Of a DNA stretch of 64,000 nucleotides, positions 1 through 7,639 are shown in pieces. The DNA lies in assembly GCA_947475095.1 (NCBI GenBank), contig CANJLG010000006.1, positions 1 through 64,000 on the forward strand, read 5' to 3'. Made by a program: the position numbers and the translations under genes. Position 1 is the stretch's first letter; every line of letters begins with the position of its first letter. Below the pieces are notes generated by a model. That model did not search any database and was not told where the DNA came from. It saw only the letters and a program-made list of their open reading frames with translations. The DNA is from Flavobacteriales bacterium. Its GTDB lineage: Bacteria > Bacteroidota > Bacteroidia > Flavobacteriales_D > Crocinitomicaceae.

Positions 1-453
1 ATTAACAATTGCTGGTGTTAAACTAGCAGACCACAGGTCTGAGGAGTTTCCCGATATATTTGTTGTAAATGCTGAAGCTGAATCTCGTTTTGCCCCGCTG
101 ATGATGTTTCCATTGTATGCGAAATAAAGAGAGTCGATAGTGTAAGACCCAGCGTTACAACCTCCGTGTTTATGGGTCACTTCAACACCTGTAATAGTGG
201 CGCCAGCAGGAATGTTAAGGTCTAGATCGTAAAAATAAAGTTGATTAGAAACATTGTTTGGGTTAATTAATACAGCTACTGGCGAATTCGCAAAACCACT
301 GCCGGTATATCCTAGCGGATTTGTAATTACGTACGAAACGAGCCCATTTGGAACAGCAATATTAGTAGCACTGTCAGGAATCCCAATAGAAGATGTTTGT
401 GAAAAAGCATCTAGGCTTATCAATAAAAGAAATGCTGTTAGTGTTGTTTTCAT
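1..453 (-). CDS. Exported protein, 3' end cut by window edge
   Basis: Minus-strand reading frame open from an ATG at 451-453 to the window edge (151 codons, no stop), so the C-terminal part is missing. The start MKTTLTAFLLLISLDAFSQ is a clear signal peptide ending at an alanine/serine-rich cleavage site. The mature part is rich in Ser, Thr, Asn and Gly with alternating hydrophobic residues, which suggests an extracellular beta-sandwich domain; it contains GATITGVEVTHKHGGC around residues 77-92. Such domains are common in secreted Bacteroidota proteins that carry a T9SS sorting tail, but the tail would lie outside the window. I do not recognise the family. It is upstream of, and on the same strand as, the cassette-like genes, and its composition matches the host genes rather than the cassettes. 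Confidence 0.75.
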   Translation of the reverse strand, partial: MKTTLTAFLLLISLDAFSQTSSIGIPDSATNIAVPNGLVSYVITNPLGYTGSGFANSPVAVLINPNNVSNQLYFYDLDLNIPAGATITGVEVTHKHGGCNAGSYTIDSLYFAYNGNIISGAKRDSASAFTTNISGNSSDLWSASLTPAIVN

Positions 454-520
454 TTTTAAAATTTTAAGTTTTACTAATTCATTAGACGTCAAAAATTGTC
501 GATTGGTTCCCTCTAAACTT

Positions 521-661
521 GCCCATAACGGTTTGGGGCTTTGCGTTCGGGCGGGATAAAAAGCACTAACGCTTGGTTAATGTACAAAAGTTTTTAAAAT
601 GCACAAAGGTTGAGGCTTTCACTTCAGCCCGCCTGACGCAAAACCCTTGTTACCTGCTGGC
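521..661. repeat. attC-like imperfect inverted repeat (site A)
   Basis: Left arm at about 522-554 (CATAAC at 524-529, then CTTTGCGTTCGGGCGGG) pairs with right arm at about 628-656 (CCCGCCTGACGCAAAACCC, then GTTACC). The arms differ by a few single-base bulges and are separated by about 75 bases. The outer AAC...GTT boxes, the long bulged stem and the position directly after the stop codon of the hydrolase gene are the layout of an integron attC recombination site. The match to the strict RYYYAAC/GTTRRRY consensus is only partial. This is an inference from structure. Confidence 0.6.
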
Positions 662-662
662 G

Positions 663-1598
663 TTATTTCTGTTTCAATAACCATTTTATTAATTCGTCAT
701 TCTCCACAATGCTCCAAGAATGTGGATGTCTTCTATTGTCGGGTTTTCTGTACCCTTTATTTTGTGTCGTTACTAATTCTGCAGTTTGATTTCCGAGTCT
801 ATTCAGTTCATTAATCATTGCCGAACCTTCGGTCGAATTCATACTTGTAAAGTCAGCACTACGTTCTTTTAACCACCAATTTATGTCAGGTTCTGTATAT
901 ATTCTCAAAGGTAGATTGATTAGTTTCTTAATCGCTGTCTGTGTTGTGTCTGAAAATGAATAAGGTGAAAGACTGTAATATTCAGTAAGATTTGTTTTTG
1001 GACTTCCACCTGTTTCTTTTTCAAGTCTGTCTATCATATACACGTTTTCTTGATTGGCATCATTATTTTTTGAAAGTCTAATATCTCTTTTCGCTGAATT
1101 ATAAAATCTTTCAAAGTCGAGTGGTGGGTCAATTGTAAAAACCGCAGTTGGTTTAATTGTAGCATTTTCAGCATATTTTATCGCACAACTACCACCAATT
1201 GAAAATCCGCCAATGTAAAATTTTTGGTCAATAAGTTTGTGCTTAGAAGTTACATCTTTTAAAATTTTGTCAAAAGTTTGTTGGCTTAAACTATCCACGC
1301 CAAAAGATAATACACCATCTTGAAAAGTTGGGATAATTGTCAATATTCGATTTTGAGCTAACTTTTTTGGCAAGTCAGTCTGCTGTAAAACATTTTCTGC
1401 TGTTTCTCCAAAACCTGGAATAAGAAACAAATATCCTGTCCAAGGAAGTTTTGGTGGATATATTATTGTGTAACAGTTTTTTGTCGTGTCCGTTTTGTCA
1501 AGAAAGACTTTCTCGATTTTTGGGTTAAAAGCTTTCTGTCCATTACAGTTAATCGCAAAAAGTGAAAAAGTCAGAATTATTAAAAAAAGTCTATTCAT
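663..1598 (-). CDS. Exported alpha/beta-hydrolase (cassette-like gene 1)
   Basis: A 311-residue protein with an N-terminal signal peptide (MNRLFLIILTFSLFAINC; Cys18 could be lipidated, although the lipobox is poor). The nucleophile elbow GFSIGGS lies at 131-137 (Ser133), an oxyanion-type segment PGFGE is near 61-65, and the likely catalytic histidine is in HPHSWS near 291-296. The family is alpha/beta-hydrolase of the esterase or dienelactone-hydrolase sort; the substrate cannot be read from sequence. The gene lies on the minus strand between two attC-like repeats, with its stop codon touching site A and its start about 30 bases from site B, as in an integron cassette. Codon use (frequent GAC and ACA) appears to differ from the chromosomal genes nearby. 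No obvious promoter of its own. Confidence 0.85.
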   Translation of the reverse strand: MNRLFLIILTFSLFAINCNGQKAFNPKIEKVFLDKTDTTKNCYTIIYPPKLPWTGYLFLIPGFGETAENVLQQTDLPKKLAQNRILTIIPTFQDGVLSFGVDSLSQQTFDKILKDVTSKHKLIDQKFYIGGFSIGGSCAIKYAENATIKPTAVFTIDPPLDFERFYNSAKRDIRLSKNNDANQENVYMIDRLEKETGGSPKTNLTEYYSLSPYSFSDTTQTAIKKLINLPLRIYTEPDINWWLKERSADFTSMNSTEGSAMINELNRLGNQTAELVTTQNKGYRKPDNRRHPHSWSIVENDELIKWLLKQK

Positions 1599-1640
1599 AG
1601 ATGTCTTCTCTTTGTTTATGTTGTGTCGTCCTACGCTTGC

Positions 1641-1774
1641 TGCTAACGTTTTGCGGCTACAAGAAGTTGGCGATTTCGGAGACGAAAACTGTCTGCCACC
1701 ACTGAACTTGATACGAAGTACAAAGCTTCATTTAACCACTGAACCGCCAATTTCTTGTAGGTGCTGTTATATGC
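1641..1774. repeat. attC-like imperfect inverted repeat (site B)
   Basis: TGCTAAC at 1641-1647 and GTTATATGC at 1766-1774 form the outer boxes. Inside them, GGCTACAAGAAGTTGGCG (1655-1672) pairs with CGCCAATTTCTTGTAGGTG (1745-1763) with one mismatch and a few extra bases, around a loop of about 70 bases. This is the clearest of the three sites and separates two same-strand genes. The bulged-stem design and the 134-base length fit long integron attC sites. ORFs that run through it on either strand are probably meaningless. Confidence 0.7.
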
Positions 1775-1790
1775 TGTGCTTCTTCTCAAG

Positions 1791-2936
1791 TTAATGATTT
1801 GTCTTGCCAGGAATGAATGATGCACTTGGTTTTACTTTGTCGTTTAAGATGTCCAAGACTGCTGTCTTTAACTCGGGATATTTATAGTTGTCATTGAAAA
1901 CGTATTGCCAATATGTAAAATGAGATTCGCCTTTTACTAAACATAAAACGTATTTATTCTTTGAGCCGTTCATTCTAATTGCAACGCTTGATTCCGAGTC
2001 AATACGATAAGCGATTTTTCCATTGTCGTCCATTATATAAAAATGGTGTTTCACAAACATAAAGTCGTCTGGTTCGTCAAAGTTCTCAAATGCCATTACT
2101 CGTTTTCCGTTCCAAATAAACTGGTCAAAGCAAAACATCTCTTTCATTTCTTCTTGCAATTTTTTTGCTTTGTGAGCAGCATATAGTTTTTGTTTATATA
2201 GTAGTGCTTTGTCAAATTCGGTAAGAGAATAATACACTTGAATGAGTTTTGCCATTGCATGAAAGTCTGTCGGATAAGCAGAAATATGTTTCTCTAAAGT
2301 TTCTTTTGCTTCGGGTAACTTTCCTGTCAGTTGTTGCATTAGTCCCAAGTTGAATGAGCAGTTTTGATAACTGTCGTCACTTGGTGTTAATTGTCCCAAA
2401 GCTGTTTTATATGCAGATAAAGCATTTTCAATTTTGTTTTGCTCTTGATAGATTTCTCCCATTAAAAGCAAAACTCTGGTCTTACAATTTGGAAGTTTGG
2501 AAGCCTTTTCAAAATATACAATTGCAGAATCTTTATTTTCTAATGAATAGTAGGCTTCACCTTTCCCTGCATAAAAGTCAGGCTCATTTGGTAATAAGGC
2601 AATTGCTTTGTCAAAGTATGGCAAGGATTCGTTGAATTTGTTGGCATAAAACAAAAGCATTCCTTTGTAATAATACATATCATAGTCAACGGGTCCTTTT
2701 TCAATTGCTAAGTCAAAATATTTCATAGCGTCCTTGTCTTCGGACTTCATATAATGCGACATAGCCTTGTAATACAAAGCCTTTGCAGTCAAGTCTTCAT
2801 TTTTCATTGGCTTATACTTAATTATTTCGTCATACTTTTTCTCTTTGTAGAGTTGTTTAAAGTTGTCGGCTAAGTCAACCTGCCCGTATGAATAGGTTGC
2901 TAAAAAAATCATTGCAATTGTCAGTAGTTTTTTCAT
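1791..2936 (-). CDS. Exported TPR-repeat protein (cassette-like gene 2)
   Basis: A 381-residue protein if started at the ATG at 2934-2936, giving the signal peptide MKKLLTIAMIFLATYSYGQ. An in-frame ATG 21 bases upstream is less likely because it lies inside the attC-like repeat and precedes the signal peptide. Residues from about 20 to 270 hold consecutive tetratricopeptide repeats (for example ALYYKAMSHYMKSEDKDAMK and PDFYAGKGEAYYSLENKDSA), so the protein probably acts as a periplasmic or outer-membrane scaffold. The last 100 residues form a non-TPR domain with WNGKRVMAFENFDEPDDF that I do not recognise. It lies tightly between attC-like sites B and C and shares the codon style of gene 1, so it is probably a second integron-type cassette in the same orientation. 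Confidence 0.85.
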   Translation of the reverse strand: MKKLLTIAMIFLATYSYGQVDLADNFKQLYKEKKYDEIIKYKPMKNEDLTAKALYYKAMSHYMKSEDKDAMKYFDLAIEKGPVDYDMYYYKGMLLFYANKFNESLPYFDKAIALLPNEPDFYAGKGEAYYSLENKDSAIVYFEKASKLPNCKTRVLLLMGEIYQEQNKIENALSAYKTALGQLTPSDDSYQNCSFNLGLMQQLTGKLPEAKETLEKHISAYPTDFHAMAKLIQVYYSLTEFDKALLYKQKLYAAHKAKKLQEEMKEMFCFDQFIWNGKRVMAFENFDEPDDFMFVKHHFYIMDDNGKIAYRIDSESSVAIRMNGSKNKYVLCLVKGESHFTYWQYVFNDNYKYPELKTAVLDILNDKVKPSASFIPGKTNH

Positions 2937-2960
2937 TGTTGTGTCATTTGTTAGCATAGC

Positions 2961-3041
2961 ATATAACTTACTTATACGCGCTATAAACCTTCCTCAAGCA
3001 CACCTATTTGGTTGTATATGCGCAGGTTTATTGCGTTAGGC
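2961..3041. repeat. attC-like imperfect inverted repeat (site C)
   Basis: ATATAAC (2961-2967) and GTTAGGC (3035-3041) are the outer boxes; the second is a strict GTTRRRY-type core except at its penultimate positions, and its reverse complement GCCTAAC fits RYYYAAC. GCGCTATAAACCT (2978-2990) pairs with AGGTTTATTGC (3024-3034) around a short loop. This 81-base site bounds the cassette cluster on its promoter-proximal side. Site B carries the similar box GTTATATGC, which links the three repeats as one family. Confidence 0.6.
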
Positions 3042-3246
3042 TAAAATAGTGAGAATTTTTACTTATCACCTTAAAAATCACTTCTAAATTCCTGTTTAAT
3101 CAGAAAAATAGTTGATGCGAATGTACTGACTTAGCTTGTTACTAATTTCTTTTATTAAGACCATCAAATTAATAAAATAGCTTCTAGCGAAACAATAAAC
3201 CTTGATAATGATTATTTTCGCTTGATAAAAACGATCCTTGCCCCGA
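3042..3246. other. Intergenic gap between cassette cluster and flavin oxidase
   Basis: About 200 AT-rich bases. I see no integrase remnant, attI-like site or RNA gene here. It must carry the promoter of the flavin oxidase gene; TATTTTCG near 3211-3218 is a weak match to the Bacteroidota -7 element. Confidence 0.5.
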
Positions 3247-4632
3247 ATGATACGAACTGAAGATGTTGACTTTTTTAAATCGATTGTAGGAGACCAATTA
3301 TCGCTCCTAGATGCGGAATTAAAGCACTACGGCCACGATGAAACAGAAGATTTGTCGTTTCCACCGCATATTGTTTTAAAGCCTTCCGATCCAAATCAAA
3401 TAAGCGCGATCCTCGCCTATTGTCATTTGAATAAAATCCCTGTAACTCCCGCTGGCGCTAGAACAGGTCTCAGCGGCGGTGCGCTGCCCATTTTCGGTGG
3501 CGTGTTGCTTTCGATGGAAAAATTCAATAAAATTTTACACATTGACGAGGAGAATCACCAAGTAACGACCGAGCCTGGCGTGATTACGCAGGTTCTGCAA
3601 GATGCGGTAAAGGAAAAAGGCTTGTTTTACCCCCCAGATCCTGCTAGTAAAGGTTCCTGTTCGATCGGTGGAAATGTTGCTGAAAATTCCGGCGGACCTA
3701 AAGCGGTAAAATACGGCGTAACGAACGAATATGTACTCAATTTAGAAGTAGTACTTCCAACAGGGGAAATAATTTGGACGGGCGCCAACGTGCTAAAAAA
3801 TGCCACAGGATATAACCTTACCCAATTAATAGTAGGTTCAGAAGGAACGCTTGCCGTGGTTACCAAAATTGTACTCAAATTAATTCCGCATCCAACGCAT
3901 GATTTGTTAATGCTCGTGCCATTTTACAATGCGGAAGATGCTTGCAAGGCAGTTTCTGCCATTTTTATGGCGGGAATCATTCCAAGTGGCCTTGAGTTTA
4001 TGGAAAGAGACGCATTAATTTGGACCCAACAATTTATTGGAGAAAGCAGCATACGAGTTGCTGATAATCATGCCGCACATTTATTGATTGAAGTAGATGG
4101 ATTCGACCCTGAACTATTAATGATTGACTGTGAAAAAATAATGACCGTTTTGGAGACATTCGAACATGATGAAATTTTATTTGCAGATTCAGCGGCTCAA
4201 AAACAAACCCTTTGGACCCTACGTCGAAAAGCGGGCGAAGCGGTTAAATCGCAATCAATCTACAAAGAAGAAGATACCGTCGTGCCACGATACCAGCTTC
4301 CAGAGTTGCTGCACCATATCAAGCGAATCGGGAAGAAATATGGTTTTCAATCCGTTTGTTACGGCCATGCTGGAGATGGGAATTTACATGTGAATATCAT
4401 TAAAGGAACGCTGAGTGATGAATTTTGGGACAATGAATTATCTGTGGCTATTCGAGAATTATTCACCGAGGTGGTTCGAATGGGCGGTACGATTTCAGGC
4501 GAACATGGTATTGGATTGGTTCAAAAACCCTATATGGATATTGCCTTTCCTGCGGTAAGCCTAAACATAATGCGCGAAATAAAAAAGGTCTTTGATCCTA
4601 ATGGTATTTTAAATCCAGGAAAAATATTTTAA
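3247..4632 (+). CDS. glcD: FAD-linked oxidase, GlcD / D-lactate dehydrogenase type
   Basis: A 461-residue flavoprotein of the FAD-binding PCMH superfamily that oxidises a 2-hydroxy acid such as glycolate or D-lactate, passing electrons to an acceptor of the respiratory chain. The N-terminal FAD domain shows PVTPAGARTGLSGGALP (about 68-84), GSCSIGGNVAENSGGPKAVK and TGYNLTQLIVGSEGTLAV; the C-terminal domain shows YGHAGDGNLHVN and SGEHGIGLVQKPYM and ends PNGILNPGKIF, all standard for GlcD/DLD. I chose the ATG at 3247 over the in-frame TTG at 3238. The gene is alone and converges with the next operon, with two bases between the stop codons. Glycolate, D-lactate and D-2-hydroxyglutarate are all possible substrates. 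Confidence 0.9.
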   Translation: MIRTEDVDFFKSIVGDQLSLLDAELKHYGHDETEDLSFPPHIVLKPSDPNQISAILAYCHLNKIPVTPAGARTGLSGGALPIFGGVLLSMEKFNKILHIDEENHQVTTEPGVITQVLQDAVKEKGLFYPPDPASKGSCSIGGNVAENSGGPKAVKYGVTNEYVLNLEVVLPTGEIIWTGANVLKNATGYNLTQLIVGSEGTLAVVTKIVLKLIPHPTHDLLMLVPFYNAEDACKAVSAIFMAGIIPSGLEFMERDALIWTQQFIGESSIRVADNHAAHLLIEVDGFDPELLMIDCEKIMTVLETFEHDEILFADSAAQKQTLWTLRRKAGEAVKSQSIYKEEDTVVPRYQLPELLHHIKRIGKKYGFQSVCYGHAGDGNLHVNIIKGTLSDEFWDNELSVAIRELFTEVVRMGGTISGEHGIGLVQKPYMDIAFPAVSLNIMREIKKVFDPNGILNPGKIF

Positions 4633-4634
4633 CC

Positions 4635-5162
4635 TTATTTCGTAAGCCACTTTAGATTGCGAGAGTACAGGAACACAAACAGACCTGCAAAAATTGTATT
4701 AATCAGAATGAGTATCGATGGAACATTTACTGGAGCAACGAATGCGTAAACAGATAAAATCGATAGGAAAGAATATACGATGTAAGCATGAAAACCAAGT
4801 TTCATTCTTTTTAACATCATAAAAGCGCTTGCAGCACCAATTCCAGCGATAAAAACCGCTAAAAGGTTGAACATAATGAAATTAGCATACATGGCATCGT
4901 TTATAGCTTCCATTTTTGTAAATACATCCACAAAATAATCCATTTTAAGCTTTCTTAATTCAACAATGGATCTTGCCAATTCTACTTTTGAATCTTCAAT
5001 TTCTTTCTGTGATGGCTTTCCTGCTAAAAATGATAAAATACCACCTAATAAAGCAAGTCCTGTATTCAATAGCGTTAATATTACTAATATGAGAAGGAAT
5101 CTTGGTGCTCTCGTTGGCTGCATGTCATTCTCGATTGTTAAATCTAAATCTGTTTCTTTCAT
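4635..5162 (-). CDS. Four-helix membrane protein of unknown function
   Basis: A 175-residue protein with hydrophobic helices at about 22-46, 96-116, 123-145 and 148-166, and a hydrophilic, probably helical, segment at about 50-92 between helix 1 and helix 2. I do not recognise a family. Its ATG overlaps the TGA of hutH (ATGA), so it is almost certainly translated from the same mRNA as the last gene of the fabG-hemB-hutH unit. Nothing in the sequence links it to histidine transport. Confidence 0.75.
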   Translation of the reverse strand: MKETDLDLTIENDMQPTRAPRFLLILVILTLLNTGLALLGGILSFLAGKPSQKEIEDSKVELARSIVELRKLKMDYFVDVFTKMEAINDAMYANFIMFNLLAVFIAGIGAASAFMMLKRMKLGFHAYIVYSFLSILSVYAFVAPVNVPSILILINTIFAGLFVFLYSRNLKWLTK

Positions 5163-6649
5163 AGTTTCATAGTATTAATTACAAAATTTTTGGCCAATTG
5201 CATATCAGTAAAAAGCGCTCTATCTTCTTCTAGGCGGTCTACATCGTCCCTAAAATCAGAAACTAATTGTTCCAAAACAGGCGAAGATACTAAAGGTCTA
5301 CGGAACTCAATTGCCTGAACTGAATTTAATAATTCAATGCCCATAATGGAATAACAATTATCTATGATTCGAAATAATTTAGTAGCGGCATTCGCTCCCA
5401 TGCTAACATGATCCTCTTGTCCATTGCTTGAATCTATGGAATCAACCGAAGCAGGCGTACACAATTGCTTATTCTGGCTAACTATTGACGCACAGGCATA
5501 ATGAACAATCATTAAACCTGAATTCAAGCCTGGGTTGGCAGTTAGAAATGCAGGTAATCCCCTACTTCCTCCTATTAATTTATACGTTCTTCTCTCCGAA
5601 ATACTTCCCAATTCAGCCAAGGCAATTGCTAAAAAATCCAAGGATAACGCCAAAGGTTGACCATGGAAGTTTCCTGCTGAAACCACATCATCATCATCCG
5701 GAAAAATAGTAGGGTTGTCCGTTACAGCATTTATTTCTCGCTCAACAATTTTTGCACAATGATCAAAAACATCTTTAGAGGCTCCATGCACTTGAGGTAT
5801 ACATCTAAATGAATATGGATCTTGAACATGCGTTTTAGTTCGATTAAGCAATTCACTACCCTCCAGAATTAGACGGAAATAAGCCGCAACTTCAATTTGC
5901 CCAACCTGATTCCTAATTTCATTAACATTAGATTGAAACGGCTCTTTTCTGCCATCAAACGCATCCAATGATAAGGCCGCAATTTTATTAAATTTAAGCC
6001 ACATTTTAGAACAATGATAGACTGCATAACTAGCATAAGCACTCATAAACTGAGTCCCATTCAATAAAGCTAGTCCTTCTTTTGACTGCAAGACTAAAGG
6101 AGAAATTCCCAGTTGATGATGTAATTCTTTTGAAGGCATTTTAACTCCCTTGTAATACACTTCACCCTCGCCAATTAATCCTAAAGAAATGTGAGCTAAA
6201 GGAGCTAAATCACCAGAAGCGCCCAAACTTCCCAATTCGAAAACCAAGGGTAAAATATCATTATTATAGAAAAACAAGAGGCGCTCTACTGTTAAAACAT
6301 CAACACCTGAATTTCCATGAGCCAATCCAATTGCTTTAAGAAGTAAGATGCGTTTGATAATTTCACAAGGAATCTCAGCCCCCATTCCACATGCATGAGA
6401 AATGACAAGATTACGTTGAAGTTTCCCTAAATCAGAAGCTGAAATCGCAGTATTGCACAAGGATCCAAATCCTGTATTAATTCCATAAATTAATTGATCT
6501 GAATTTGCTATTTTTTCATCTAAATAAGAACGACACTTAATGATTGCCTCTTTCGCTGATTCACTTAACTCAACTTGACAATTAGAAGCAATAACATTTT
6601 CAAAATCATTAAGGCTTATCCATTGATTGTCAATATAGTAAATAGACAT
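5159..6649 (-). CDS. hutH: Histidine ammonia-lyase
   Basis: Converts L-histidine to trans-urocanate and ammonia, the first step of histidine degradation, in the cytoplasm. The 496 residues are the usual length. The MIO cofactor triad Ala-Ser-Gly is in GASGDLAPLAH (residues 144-146), the catalytic tyrosine is in YGINTGFG (Tyr55), and later conserved blocks NAVTDNP, SAGNFHGQP and SSNGQEDHVSMG are present. The specificity site reads LVISHACG (Ser84-His85), the form seen in histidine lyases rather than tyrosine lyases. It lies 10 bases after hemB and overlaps the membrane-protein gene downstream. The other hut genes (hutU, hutI, hutG) are not in the window, so either they lie elsewhere or the enzyme serves another purpose. 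Confidence 0.93.
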   Translation of the reverse strand: MSIYYIDNQWISLNDFENVIASNCQVELSESAKEAIIKCRSYLDEKIANSDQLIYGINTGFGSLCNTAISASDLGKLQRNLVISHACGMGAEIPCEIIKRILLLKAIGLAHGNSGVDVLTVERLLFFYNNDILPLVFELGSLGASGDLAPLAHISLGLIGEGEVYYKGVKMPSKELHHQLGISPLVLQSKEGLALLNGTQFMSAYASYAVYHCSKMWLKFNKIAALSLDAFDGRKEPFQSNVNEIRNQVGQIEVAAYFRLILEGSELLNRTKTHVQDPYSFRCIPQVHGASKDVFDHCAKIVEREINAVTDNPTIFPDDDDVVSAGNFHGQPLALSLDFLAIALAELGSISERRTYKLIGGSRGLPAFLTANPGLNSGLMIVHYACASIVSQNKQLCTPASVDSIDSSNGQEDHVSMGANAATKLFRIIDNCYSIMGIELLNSVQAIEFRRPLVSSPVLEQLVSDFRDDVDRLEEDRALFTDMQLAKNFVINTMKL

Positions 6650-6659
6650 ATGTAATGTA

Positions 6660-7631
6660 TTACTTTTTATTAAATTCAGCGAAATCTTTTGCGAAATAAG
6701 TCAAAATTCCATCAGCACCAGCACGTCGAATGCTCAATAGCATTTCATAGACAGCTAGATCATAATTCAACCAGCCATTCTGAGCAGCAGCGTGAACCAT
6801 AGCGCATTCACCACTAACGTTATACGCCGTAATTGGAATCGGAAATTGCTGTTTCAACAAATGAATAATATCTAAATAGCATAATGCAGGCTTAACCATA
6901 AGCATATCTGCTCCTTCTTCAAAGTCTAATTGGGCCTCCAAAAGTGCCTCGCGTTGATTCGCTGGATTCATTTGGTAGGATTTTTTATCGCCAGCTTTCG
7001 GAGCTGAGTTCAATGCATCGCGGAATGGACCATAAAACGCAGAGGCATATTTTGCGGTGTAGGACATAATACTAGTGTCAGTGAATCCTGCTAAATCGAG
7101 TGCTTCCCTAATGTAGCCTACTCGCCCATCCATCATATCAGAAGGTCCGATGATATCAACGCCAGCTTGTGCTTGAGCCACCGACATTTTTGCTAAAATA
7201 GGAAGTGTTTCATCATTTACAATTCTGCCATCTACAACGAGTCCATCATGTCCATCAGACGAATAAGGATCCATGGCAACATCACTCATGATGGCGATTT
7301 CAGGAAAGGTTTCTTTTAGTTTTCGAATGGCCTTGAGGTAAAAATTATCGTCCGCATAACTATACGAAGCAATGGTATCCTTAAGCGATTCATCAACAGC
7401 TGGAAATAAATCGTAGGTATAGATACCTAGGTTCATACAGGTTTCAATTTCCGGAATTAATTGATCCAGCGACCACCTGTAATTATTGGGAAGAGATGCT
7501 ATTTCTTCCTTTATATTTTTCCCATCCTTCAGAAAAATAGGATAAATTAAATGCTGAACACCCAGTTGGGTTTCTTCCACCATGTTACGTATGGCGGCTG
7601 ACTTTCGATTTCTTCTAGGGCGAATATTCAT
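6660..7631 (-). CDS. hemB: Porphobilinogen synthase (delta-aminolevulinate dehydratase)
   Basis: Condenses two 5-aminolevulinate molecules into porphobilinogen in haem synthesis. The 323 residues start at MNIRPRRNRKS; a longer frame beginning at 7661 would run into fabG and is rejected. Schiff-base lysines lie in YTAKYAS (Lys194) and MLMVKPAL (Lys247), with GPSDMMDGR before them. The metal-site loop reads DVAMDPYSSDGHDG (about 117-130), in which the three cysteines of zinc enzymes are replaced, so this is the magnesium/aspartate-rich form. It follows fabG by eight bases and precedes hutH by ten, in one operon. Confidence 0.96.
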   Translation of the reverse strand: MNIRPRRNRKSAAIRNMVEETQLGVQHLIYPIFLKDGKNIKEEIASLPNNYRWSLDQLIPEIETCMNLGIYTYDLFPAVDESLKDTIASYSYADDNFYLKAIRKLKETFPEIAIMSDVAMDPYSSDGHDGLVVDGRIVNDETLPILAKMSVAQAQAGVDIIGPSDMMDGRVGYIREALDLAGFTDTSIMSYTAKYASAFYGPFRDALNSAPKAGDKKSYQMNPANQREALLEAQLDFEEGADMLMVKPALCYLDIIHLLKQQFPIPITAYNVSGECAMVHAAAQNGWLNYDLAVYEMLLSIRRAGADGILTYFAKDFAEFNKK

Positions 7632-7639
7632 GATATAAT

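Noticed and set aside
254-559. 101-codon plus-strand ORF at the left edge
   Set aside because: It runs antisense through the exported-protein gene and into attC-like site A; no coding pattern.
1486-1825. ORFs on both strands around site B (plus-strand 102 codons, minus-strand 60 codons)
   Set aside because: They cross the inverted repeat and adjacent cassette ends, with no start context or known sequence; inverted repeats often give chance ORFs.
663-2936. Toxin-antitoxin or defence cargo in the cassette cluster
   Set aside because: Both genes encode signal-peptide proteins (hydrolase, TPR); no small gene pair, nuclease or toxin fold can be seen.
5159-6649. Tyrosine ammonia-lyase instead of histidine ammonia-lyase
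   Set aside because: The specificity site reads Ser-His (LVISHACG), the histidine-lyase form, and there are no flexirubin-type genes nearby.
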